Origin: Anaerolineae bacterium | GTDB lineage: Bacteria; Chloroflexota; Anaerolineae; B4-G1; SLSP01 | NCBI GenBank assembly: GCA_016927095.1 | Contig: JAFGNI010000624.1 | Location: 1-16,773, forward strand | Length of the DNA stretch: 16,773 bases | Direction of reading: 5' to 3' | The notes under the pieces: generated by a model | The model's input: only the letters and a program-made list of their open reading frames with translations | Told to the model about the DNA's origin: nothing | The model's database searches: none | Position numbers and translations under genes: made by a program | Shown here: piece after piece, positions 1-5,654 of the stretch | Numbering within the stretch: position 1 is the stretch's first letter | Layout of the letters: each line of letters begins with the position of its first letter

Positions 1-192
1 CTCGTAGTCTTGGTGCAGACCAGATTCATCGTCATTGATGAATACGCTGGCCGTGATGTGCATCGCATTTACAAGACACAGGCCTTCCTGCACCCCACTC
101 TTACGCACGCACTCAGCAACCTTCGGCGTGATATTGATGAACGCCCTGCGCGTGGGCACATCGAACCAAAGTTCTTCTCTGCAACTCTTCAT
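1..192 (-). CDS. yjbQ: YjbQ/UPF0047 family protein, N-terminal part (cut by window edge)
   Basis: Reading the minus strand from an ATG at 192 gives 64 residues with no stop before the window edge. The start reads [18 protein letters not shown], and the stretch around residues 43-63 contains [18 protein letters not shown] followed by HQDY, which is the conserved core of the UPF0047/YjbQ family (usually about 135-140 residues, so roughly half is visible). Members have been linked to a weak thiamine-phosphate synthase activity, but the true role is unsettled. A strong ribosome site (GGGAGG, 7 bases before ATG) supports the start. It begins 34 bases after the LipM-like gene, so it is probably the last visible gene of the RNase D transcript. 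The family call is secure; the function is not. Confidence 0.86.
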   Translation of the reverse strand, partial: MKSCREELWFDVPTRRAFINITPKVAECVRKSGVQEGLCLVNAMHITASVFINDDESGLHQDYE

Positions 193-226
193 CGTTCGTC
201 CTCCCTTGTCGGGTGAGCCTTCTTGC

Positions 227-1048
227 CTACAACCGCCGCGTCCACGCCTCACTCCCGTACTTCTCTCCCACCAGCGCCTCGACCCGCTGCCGCTCCCCCG
301 TCGTGAGCGGGCTCGGCACCAGCGTCAGGTTGAGCGTCACACGAAAAGCCGCCACCACAGCATCCGCTACTTCCTCCCAGGTCGCCGTTCGACCCAACGC
401 CTCCTGAAGCGTCATCGCTACAGCGCGCACCCGCGCCGGGCTCGGATGGGAGGTGAGGTACCGGCCAATATCCCCCATATCGCCGGTCAGGGGAAGCGAC
501 CCGTGCTGGAAGATGCCGCCACGCACCCGCATCTGCGAGTTGCCGACGACCTTGCGCCCCTCTACGGTCACCTCGTAGTCGGACGGGAGCTCGAAACAGA
601 CAGGGGTTCGCGCTGCACGAGAAGGGCGCTCGCCCGGCTCGCGACCGCTCGCGTCCGCCTCGGTGACACCCAAACCGTGCAGCGCCCGCACCAAGCCCTC
701 GCTGATCCCGCGATAGCTCTCGGCGATGGAACCGGAGAGCCGGGGGTCATCGTGGCGCGCCGCCACGGCGTAGGTCAGCTCCTCGCGGTTGAGCACCGCG
801 GTCCCCCCTGTCATCCGTCGCAACAGCGCGATGCCATCCCGCTGAAGCGCGCGCACGTCCGCGTCAGCATAGGGCTGCCCGCGCCCCAGTGTTAACGCCG
901 GCGGGGACCACCCGTAGAGCCTGAGCGTTGGCGGCGCCTTACCCTCGGCGACGGCGCGCAGGATGGCTTCGTCGATCGCGAGGTTGAGCATCCCCGGCCG
1001 AGGCTGGGGCTCCAGGATCAGGCGCCACGTTGCCGGAGGATAGGCCAT
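227..1048 (-). CDS. lipM: LipM-like octanoyl/lipoyl transferase (BPL_LplA_LipB family)
   Basis: A 273-residue cytoplasmic protein of the biotin/lipoate ligase fold, probably transferring octanoyl groups from acyl carrier protein to a lipoyl domain such as GcvH. The N-terminal part has [10 protein letters not shown] (21-30) and the binding loop [19 protein letters not shown] (77-95). A Cys in [13 protein letters not shown] falls at residue 151, where Bacillus LipM carries its nucleophile, and [11 protein letters not shown] (164-174) supplies the conserved Lys166. The presence of this Cys argues for an acyltransferase rather than an ATP-using LplA ligase. The loop reads GGT where GGG or GGR is usual. 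The reading frame is open back to 1177, but that part lies inside the upstream gene and is not family-like; the ATG at 1048 gives the expected N-terminus [10 protein letters not shown] and begins 19 bases after the stop of the upstream nuclease, suggesting co-transcription. LplA-type activity is not excluded. Confidence 0.85.
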   Translation of the reverse strand: MAYPPATWRLILEPQPRPGMLNLAIDEAILRAVAEGKAPPTLRLYGWSPPALTLGRGQPYADADVRALQRDGIALLRRMTGGTAVLNREELTYAVAARHDDPRLSGSIAESYRGISEGLVRALHGLGVTEADASGREPGERPSRAARTPVCFELPSDYEVTVEGRKVVGNSQMRVRGGIFQHGSLPLTGDMGDIGRYLTSHPSPARVRAVAMTLQEALGRTATWEEVADAVVAAFRVTLNLTLVPSPLTTGERQRVEALVGEKYGSEAWTRRL

Positions 1049-1067
1049 GGGCGGACACCAACCCCGT

Positions 1068-2465
1068 TCAGAGCTCGAACTTGTCTTTGCGCTCGGGAAC
1101 GACGACCTGGCCATACCCGACGTCCCGCAGGCCCCCGGCCAGGGCTTCGGCAGGCTCGGGATCGCCGTGAACCACAAAGGCCGTGTGCACCGTGGAGGCG
1201 TGGGGAGCCGCCCAACTCAGCAGGTCCGAACGGTCGGCGTGCGCGCTGTACCCATAGAAGGTGTGGACCTCAGCACGCAGGGCGTATTCGTCCCCAAAGA
1301 TCTTGATCGTCTTGGCGCGTTCTGCGATGCGGCGTCCTAGCGTATATGGCGCCTGCCAACCCGTGATGAGCACGGCATTCCGCGGATCCTCGACCGCGTG
1401 CAGAAGATGATGCTGGACGCGACCGGCCTCGGCCATGCCGGAAGCACTGATGACGATGATGGGATTGGCCGCGGTGTTGAGCGCTTTGGACTCCTCCACG
1501 CTGCGCGTGTATGTCAGGCGTGAGAAGCCAAAGGGGTCGCGGCCGCCGCTCTCGTGCAGGAAGTCACGCGTCTCGCTGTCATAGCACTCCGGATGCATGC
1601 GGAACGCCTCGGTCACATTCAGCGCGAGGGGGCTGTCCACGTAGATGGGAATCTCCGGAATGCGCTGCTCGTAAGTGAGCTGGTGAAGATGGTAGACAAT
1701 CTCCTGCGTCCGGCCCACGGCAAAGGCCGGTATGATGATCCGCCCACCGCGCCCGGCCACCTCGTTGACCACCGCCGCCAGCTGGTCCTTGACTTCCTCA
1801 ACATGGGGGTGTTCTCTGTCGCCGTAGGTCCCCTCGATCAACAGGTAGTCCGCTGGCGGCATAGGGGTGGGATCGCGGACGATGGGGAGATCCGGCTGGC
1901 CTAGATCCCCACTGAAGAGCAGCCGGACCCGCCGTCCGTGCTCCTTGGTCTCAAGCAGCACCATCGCCGACCCCAGGATATGCCCGGCATCGAGGAAGGT
2001 CACCCGAATACCGCGCGCGATCTGTGTCGGGCGGTTGTAACCCACGCCCACGAAGTACCGCAGCGAGCGCAGCGCATCCTCTTCGGTGTAGAGCGGCTCA
2101 ACCGGCGATTCCCCCCTCCGCTCGCGCAGCTTGTTGACATAGGCCACATCGTACTCATGGATGCGTCCCGAGTCGGGAAGCATCGAGGCGCAGAGATCCC
2201 GCGTCGCGTGGGTCGCGTAGATGGGACCGTTGTAGCCCTGCTGCGTGAGGTTGGGCAGATTGCCCGAGTGATCGATGTGAGCGTGCGACAAGACGACGGC
2301 ATCTAGCCGCCGGATGTCAAAAGGGAACGTGCGGTTGCGCTTGTAAGATTCGCCACGTCTGCCCTGGTAGAGCCCACACTCCAGCAGGATATGTTTGCGC
2401 GCCACGCGCACGAGATACATCGAGCCTGTGACCGTGCCGACCGCCCCCAGGAATCGGATGTCCAA
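1068..2465 (-). CDS. beta-CASP metallo-beta-lactamase ribonuclease (CPSF73-like exonuclease)
   Basis: A 465-residue protein covering the whole metallo-beta-lactamase plus beta-CASP architecture. Zinc motifs are intact: HAHIDHSG (61-68), the Asp/His pair in FLDAGHILGSA (157-167), SGDLG (185-189) and, after the CASP insert, ISASGMAEAGR (339-349), YSAHADR (406-412) and VVHGDP (431-436, His433). EGTYGDR (211-217) and PAFAVGRTQE (246-255) are typical of the CASP insert. No KH or RNase J C-terminal domain is seen. Family members act as endo- or 5'-exoribonucleases in RNA processing. The start is TTG: it gives MDIRFLGAVGTVTGS, which fits the family N-terminus exactly, and AGGAGG lies 4 bases upstream; no in-frame ATG or GTG fits better. 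It is followed by the LipM-like gene after 19 bases, and preceded by RNase D with a structured repeat between. Confidence 0.92.
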   Translation of the reverse strand: MDIRFLGAVGTVTGSMYLVRVARKHILLECGLYQGRRGESYKRNRTFPFDIRRLDAVVLSHAHIDHSGNLPNLTQQGYNGPIYATHATRDLCASMLPDSGRIHEYDVAYVNKLRERRGESPVEPLYTEEDALRSLRYFVGVGYNRPTQIARGIRVTFLDAGHILGSAMVLLETKEHGRRVRLLFSGDLGQPDLPIVRDPTPMPPADYLLIEGTYGDREHPHVEEVKDQLAAVVNEVAGRGGRIIIPAFAVGRTQEIVYHLHQLTYEQRIPEIPIYVDSPLALNVTEAFRMHPECYDSETRDFLHESGGRDPFGFSRLTYTRSVEESKALNTAANPIIVISASGMAEAGRVQHHLLHAVEDPRNAVLITGWQAPYTLGRRIAERAKTIKIFGDEYALRAEVHTFYGYSAHADRSDLLSWAAPHASTVHTAFVVHGDPEPAEALAGGLRDVGYGQVVVPERKDKFEL

Positions 2466-2475
2466 GGTCCCTCCT
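2466..2475 (-). promoter_or_regulatory. Ribosome binding site setting a TTG start
   Basis: On the minus strand AGGAGG occupies 2470-2475, within the purine run GAGGAGGGA, and is separated by 4 bases from TTG at 2465. The nearby ATG at 2478 is out of frame with the beta-CASP nuclease, so this site and the family-like N-terminus decide the TTG start. The close spacing and weak start codon would be expected to lower expression relative to an ATG. Confidence 0.65.
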
Positions 2476-2495
2476 CATGCCAACGGCCTTGTGAG

Positions 2496-2583
2496 CCTAG
2501 TAGTCAGGTAAGTCGGTTCGTAGTAACCGCTTCAGCGGTTCCGCAGCTGAGGCCGCGACGACACACCCTAACTACTAGGTTAA
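2496..2583. repeat. Structured intergenic repeat, copy 1 (MITE/REP-like)
   Basis: This stretch is about 86% identical over 87 aligned bases (12 differences) to 3920-4006, in the same orientation, with only 3 differences in the central 53 bases (2515-2567 versus 3938-3990). It has near-perfect ends: CCTAGTAGT (2496-2504) and its exact inverse ACTACTAGG (2571-2579), extendable to 12 of 13 pairs. Inside lie two hairpins, AACCGC-TTCA-GCGGTT (2525-2540) and GCAGC-TGAG-GCCGC (2543-2556). In a minus-strand RNA the whole element folds as an outer stem with two inner hairpins. It fills the gap between the RNase D stop and the beta-CASP nuclease start. It encodes no protein. It may be a non-autonomous mobile element, a REP-type palindrome, or a processed RNA structure. 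Confidence 0.8.
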
Positions 2584-2590
2584 CTGAGTA

Positions 2591-3745
2591 CTAGTCAGTG
2601 ACCAGTTGCAGGAGATCTGGCCCGTAGGTAGCTTGGCGCCACGGTCCGATGCCCGGCACCTCCAGCAGCGACGCCAGGTCATCAGGCGGGTTTGTAGCTA
2701 GTTCCCAGAGGACGGCATTGGGCAGGATCACGTCCGAATCCACACCGCGCGCGGCTGCTACGCCCTTGCGCCAAGCCTTGAGCGACTGATAGCGATCGAC
2801 CACCTCATCGTCCGGACGTGGATTCTGCGGCGGATGAGGAGGCTCTGGCAGGTCATCGTCTCGGAGCGCCTGCAGGATGCCCGTGCCATATCGACGCACC
2901 AGCGCCGGGGAGAGACCTAGAGCCGCCATCTCTTCGTGATTGCGCGGCATCGTCTGAACCAGGCGCATGAGCCAGCGATTTGAGATGACTTTCATTGGCG
3001 GGCGATCCAATCTTTCGGCCATCTCTTCGCGCCACAGGTAGAGTTGGTAGAGCTTCTGCAGCTCATAATGGCGCAAGCGATGCGCCCCTTTGATGCGCCA
3101 GAAGTACTTCTGGTCGTCCTCGTCGGGCGGCACCTCGACGGTGTTCTCCAGATAGGCAAAGACCTCCTGAGCCTCTGGCCAACGCCCCGTCGCCTCGAGC
3201 TCCGCCTTCTGGATCTCCCGCAGCGGGAGCAGATAATGGCTGTCCATCCAGGCATAGGTCAGCGCTTGGGGATCGAGCGGACGGCGTCCCCAATTGTAGC
3301 GTTGCCACTTCTTATTGGGATGAACATCAAAGTGCGTCGCCAAGACATCGGCCAGCCCGACCTTGGGCCAGCCGAGAATCCGGGCTGCCCACATCGTATC
3401 GAAGATGTTGTGGGTCTCATATCCAAAATCCCGCCGCAGCACCATCAGATCGTAATCGGCCGCGTGAAAGAGCTTTTCGACATCCCGAGACGCCAAGAGC
3501 GGGGCCAAGGGGGAAAGGTCGTCCAACGCTAGCGGATCGATGAGATAGTCCGTGCCGGGAACCGAGAGCTGGATCAGACAGACCTGCTCACGGTAGGCGT
3601 AGAGGCTGTTCGACTCAGTATCAATGGCGATACGGTCCTGCAATGCCAGCGATGCGACCAATTGCGCCAGGGTCGCCTGCGAGTCCACCAGAACCGGAGT
3701 GTGAGGTCGATCGGAGGTGTTTCGAGTTTGATCACGTTGCATCAT
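2591..3745 (-). CDS. rnd: Ribonuclease D (DEDDy 3'-5' exoribonuclease with HRDC domains)
   Basis: A 384-residue 3'-to-5' exoribonuclease that trims tRNA and other small RNA 3' ends in the cytoplasm. The DEDDy catalytic residues are visible: IAIDTESNS (Asp42, Glu44), FHAADYDLMVL (Asp99) and YAWMDSHYLL (Tyr164, Asp168). Two helical HRDC-like regions follow, at about residues 225-295 and 317-384, the second ending in a helix-hairpin-like VPGIGPW. This length and order match E. coli RNase D. The frame is open to an ATG at 3865, but that ATG overlaps the -10 box of a good promoter and the extra 40 residues are not family-like, so the double ATG at 3745/3742 is chosen; only a distant AGGA is seen before it. 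The gene is bracketed by the two copies of the structured repeat. Confidence 0.88.
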   Translation of the reverse strand: MMQRDQTRNTSDRPHTPVLVDSQATLAQLVASLALQDRIAIDTESNSLYAYREQVCLIQLSVPGTDYLIDPLALDDLSPLAPLLASRDVEKLFHAADYDLMVLRRDFGYETHNIFDTMWAARILGWPKVGLADVLATHFDVHPNKKWQRYNWGRRPLDPQALTYAWMDSHYLLPLREIQKAELEATGRWPEAQEVFAYLENTVEVPPDEDDQKYFWRIKGAHRLRHYELQKLYQLYLWREEMAERLDRPPMKVISNRWLMRLVQTMPRNHEEMAALGLSPALVRRYGTGILQALRDDDLPEPPHPPQNPRPDDEVVDRYQSLKAWRKGVAAARGVDSDVILPNAVLWELATNPPDDLASLLEVPGIGPWRQATYGPDLLQLVTD

Positions 3746-3863
3746 GCCGTTGTCCAAGTTCCTATATCTCTTCGTGACGGTAGTGGGATCCCATCTATGA
3801 CAGATCGGTGCTTGGGTTTCATCAAACGAGACTTCGTAGACTGCCCTTGCACCGGCCCAGGGC

Positions 3864-3891
3864 ATTATCCTATTCAGGTCTCAGATGTCAA
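3864..3891 (-). promoter_or_regulatory. Sigma-70-type promoter for RNase D
   Basis: On the minus strand a perfect TTGACA (-35, bases 3891-3886) is followed after 16 bases by GATAAT (-10, bases 3869-3864; 5 of 6 consensus positions). Transcription would begin near 3857, leaving a leader of about 112 bases before the double ATG at 3745. It lies just downstream of repeat copy 2. This is the best -35/-10 pair seen on the minus strand; it is a sequence match only. Confidence 0.65.
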
Positions 3892-3918
3892 CCCAGCGCA
3901 ATGGTCAAGGTGCGCGCA

Positions 3919-4006
3919 TCTAGTGGTCAGCAAAGTTGGTTCGTAGTAACCGCTTTAGCGGTTCCGCGGCTGAGGCCGCGACGACAGACCTCAACTATCA
4001 GGGTAA
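3919..4006. repeat. Structured intergenic repeat, copy 2
   Basis: This is the partner of the element at 2496-2583, offset by 1423 bases in direct orientation. The core hairpins persist: AACCGC-TTTA-GCGGTT (3948-3963), where the only change is in the loop, and GCGGC-TGAG-GCCGC (3966-3979), where the change turns a G-U pair of the minus-strand RNA into G-C. The outer ends are more decayed; several pairs survive only as G-T/G-U wobbles. It sits immediately upstream of the RNase D promoter. Together the copies enclose RNase D, so recombination between them could delete that gene. Confidence 0.78.
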
Positions 4007-4043
4007 TCGCCAAGATACAATCGCCCTAATCGCCCCACAGGAC

Positions 4044-5276
4044 CTACCCCGGCTTCTCATCCACGTGCGCAGCCACCTCGCCATCGCGGAACTGGAGCCA
4101 AAGCGGCAGGCCCGCCGTGGCCTGACGGGAGGACGTCAGGATGTCCCCCGTGTCACGAGCGCGAACGATCGCGTAGCCCCTTGTGAGCACGGCGTCCGGG
4201 CTCAAGGCCCCCAGCTTGCCCCTCAGCCCGAGCAACCGCTCTCTTGCCATCTCTAGGCGGTGCGCCATCGCCGCATCCAGCCGCTGCGTCAGATCATCGA
4301 CCCGCTGGCGACCGTTCTCAATGCGGGCCATGGGCGATAGGTGCCGCAGCGCCTGCTGCAGGACCCACAGCCGCTCGCGGCGCTTAGTCAGCTGCGCGTC
4401 CATCGCCCGCTCAAGCCTGGACTGAGCCTGTGAGAGGCCGGCGAGAAGCTCTCCCAGCTCTGGCGTCGCCACCTCGGCTGCAGCCGAGGGTGTCGACGCT
4501 CGCCGGTCCGCGACGAAATCGGCCAAGCTGAAGTCAGTCTCGTGACCCACGCCGGACACGACCGGCAGCCGCGAGCTCGCCACCGCCCGGGCGACCCGCT
4601 CATCGTTGAAAGCCCAGAGATCCTCCAGCGATCCGCCGCCCCGCACGAGCAGGATCACGTCGACATCGTCGCGCGCGTTCAGGCGGTCGAGCGCCGCCAC
4701 GATCTGTGGGGGCGCCGCATCGCCCTGAACCAGGGTCGGGGAGAGCAAAACGCGCACGATCGGATACCGCCGCCCCAGGACATTGAGCACGTCGCGCAGC
4801 GCCGCCGCCGTCGGGGAGGTCACGACGCCGATGGTGGTCGGGAAGGCCGGCAGCGGACGCTTGCGCGCCTCATCAAAGAGGCCCTCAGCTTGCAGCTGCG
4901 CCTTCAGGCGCTCGTATTCCTGGTAGAGGGAGCCCTGGCCCGCGGGCCGGATCCGATCGATGTAGAACTGGTAACGACCGCCCTGTTCGTAGACGCCAAT
5001 ACGGCCATGCGCCTGCACCTGGTCGCCGGTGCTTGGCACATAGCTAAGGACTTGGGCCTGGCTTCGCCAGATGACGGCACCGATCTGAGAGCCGGCATCT
5101 TTCAGCGTGAGGTAGATATGCCCCGACGAGGCGCGGGAGAAATTCGAGACCTCACCCTCAATCCACAGATCCTGCAGGACGGGCTCCTGCTCGATAGCTC
5201 CGCGGATGCGGTTGGTGACCTCGCTGACGCTCAGCGGGCGACTGGACTCCGAGAAGAGGTTGAGTTGATCCCACAT
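4044..5276 (-). CDS. xseA: Exodeoxyribonuclease VII large subunit
   Basis: A 410-residue subunit of exonuclease VII, which degrades single-stranded DNA from both ends to short oligonucleotides. An N-terminal OB-fold (about 14-110: LSVSEVTNRIR, LWIEGEVSNFSRASSGHIYLTL) binds DNA. The catalytic core carries GVVTSPTAAALRDVL (150-164), RGGGSLEDLWAFNDE (212-226), GVGHETDFSLADFVADRRAS (242-261) and TPSAAAE. A charged coiled coil (about 275-355) follows, then LTRGYAIV (364-371) near the end. The length is typical. It starts at ATG 5276, six bases after the stop of the small membrane protein, with GAGGGG close upstream, so translation is probably coupled. No xseB small subunit follows it here, though the holoenzyme needs one. 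Confidence 0.95.
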   Translation of the reverse strand: MWDQLNLFSESSRPLSVSEVTNRIRGAIEQEPVLQDLWIEGEVSNFSRASSGHIYLTLKDAGSQIGAVIWRSQAQVLSYVPSTGDQVQAHGRIGVYEQGGRYQFYIDRIRPAGQGSLYQEYERLKAQLQAEGLFDEARKRPLPAFPTTIGVVTSPTAAALRDVLNVLGRRYPIVRVLLSPTLVQGDAAPPQIVAALDRLNARDDVDVILLVRGGGSLEDLWAFNDERVARAVASSRLPVVSGVGHETDFSLADFVADRRASTPSAAAEVATPELGELLAGLSQAQSRLERAMDAQLTKRRERLWVLQQALRHLSPMARIENGRQRVDDLTQRLDAAMAHRLEMARERLLGLRGKLGALSPDAVLTRGYAIVRARDTGDILTSSRQATAGLPLWLQFRDGEVAAHVDEKPG

Positions 5277-5282
5277 AGCCCC

Positions 5283-5489
5283 TCACAACACCAGGCGCAG
5301 GGTGATCAGGAGCTGGATTCCACCCCCTACGGCTAGCAAGATCAGCGCCGTGCCGGCGGGCATGGACAGCAGCCGCAGCCCCCCGAACAGGCCAACGATG
5401 TAGACCGTGGCCCCTAAGATGAACAAGATCCGCTCCCAGGATTCCAGACGGACGCGATGCCTGGATCGCGACGAGCCTCTACGGGTCAT
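5283..5489 (-). CDS. Small two-helix membrane protein upstream of xseA
   Basis: A 68-residue protein of no recognised family. A basic N-terminus (MTRRGSSRSRHRVRLESWER) is followed by two hydrophobic segments, about 21-39 (ILFILGATVYIVGLFGGLR) and 42-65 (MPAGTALILLAVGGGIQLLI), joined by a short loop, so it should be an inner-membrane hairpin with an internal basic N-terminus. The frame is open to an ATG at 5525, but the ATG at 5489 is preceded at 7 bases by AGGAG within a purine run, so it is preferred. It ends six bases before xseA and should be co-transcribed with it. A role in exonuclease VII function is not implied by sequence. It is short, but its composition and position support a real gene. 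Confidence 0.62.
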   Translation of the reverse strand: MTRRGSSRSRHRVRLESWERILFILGATVYIVGLFGGLRLLSMPAGTALILLAVGGGIQLLITLRLVL

Positions 5490-5553
5490 CCAGCCTCTCC
5501 TCCCTCCCACCAAGTTGCCCCCCATCTTACTGCACGAACCCCATTCGGCAAAG

Positions 5554-5588
5554 CCCTCTCCCTTCTCCCTTCTCCCTTCTCCCCTTTC
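5554..5588. repeat. Homopyrimidine heptamer repeat with G-quadruplex motif on the minus strand
   Basis: Thirty-five consecutive pyrimidines on the plus strand, built from three perfect CTCCCTT units (5558-5564, 5565-5571, 5572-5578) plus partial ones. The minus strand therefore has five runs of three or more G separated by 3-4 bases, meeting the G3N1-7 pattern. It lies between divergent genes, ending 28 bases before the plus-strand -10 box at 5617. Nothing is translated from it. Confidence 0.8.
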
Positions 5589-5613
5589 ACCTATCCCTTA
5601 TCTCCAGCTCCTA

Positions 5614-5622
5614 TGCTATAAT
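5614..5622 (+). promoter_or_regulatory. Extended -10 promoter for the DHH-CBS-CCA operon
   Basis: TGCTATAAT contains a perfect TATAAT (5617-5622) with the TG extension at 5614-5615. No good -35 hexamer is found 16-18 bases upstream, where the sequence is pyrimidine-rich, as is allowed for extended -10 promoters. The predicted start is near 5629, giving a leader of about 25 bases. Only a weak ribosome site (GGAA) precedes the ATG at 5655. Confidence 0.65.
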
Positions 5623-5654
5623 CCCAGACACACTCAACAGAACGGAACCCGGCT

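Larger units (their letters stand above)
3746..4043. other. 298-base intergenic region between xseA and RNase D
   Basis: No gene is supported here. From left to right it holds a probable RNase D leader of about 112 bases (3746-3857, including the palindrome TGGGATCCCA on the minus strand), the promoter at 3864-3891, the second repeat copy (3919-4006), and three copies of AATCGCC at 4005-4011, 4019-4025 and 4028-4034 just beyond the xseA stop. No hairpin followed by a T run was found for xseA, so its terminator is not evident unless the repeat serves as one. Confidence 0.6.

Noticed and set aside
35..895. A long plus-strand open frame of 286 codons opposite the LipM-like gene
   Set aside because: It is rich in Arg, Pro and His with no family resemblance and lies fully antisense to a gene with clear catalytic motifs; this is typical of GC-rich shadow frames.
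3746..3865. A 40-residue N-terminal extension of RNase D
   Set aside because: Its ATG overlaps a -10 box and the residues are not family-like.
2496..4006. The repeat pair as a CRISPR or tRNA remnant
   Set aside because: Only two copies 1.4 kb apart with a gene between them, no spacer pattern, and no anticodon arm or TpsiC signature in the folded element.
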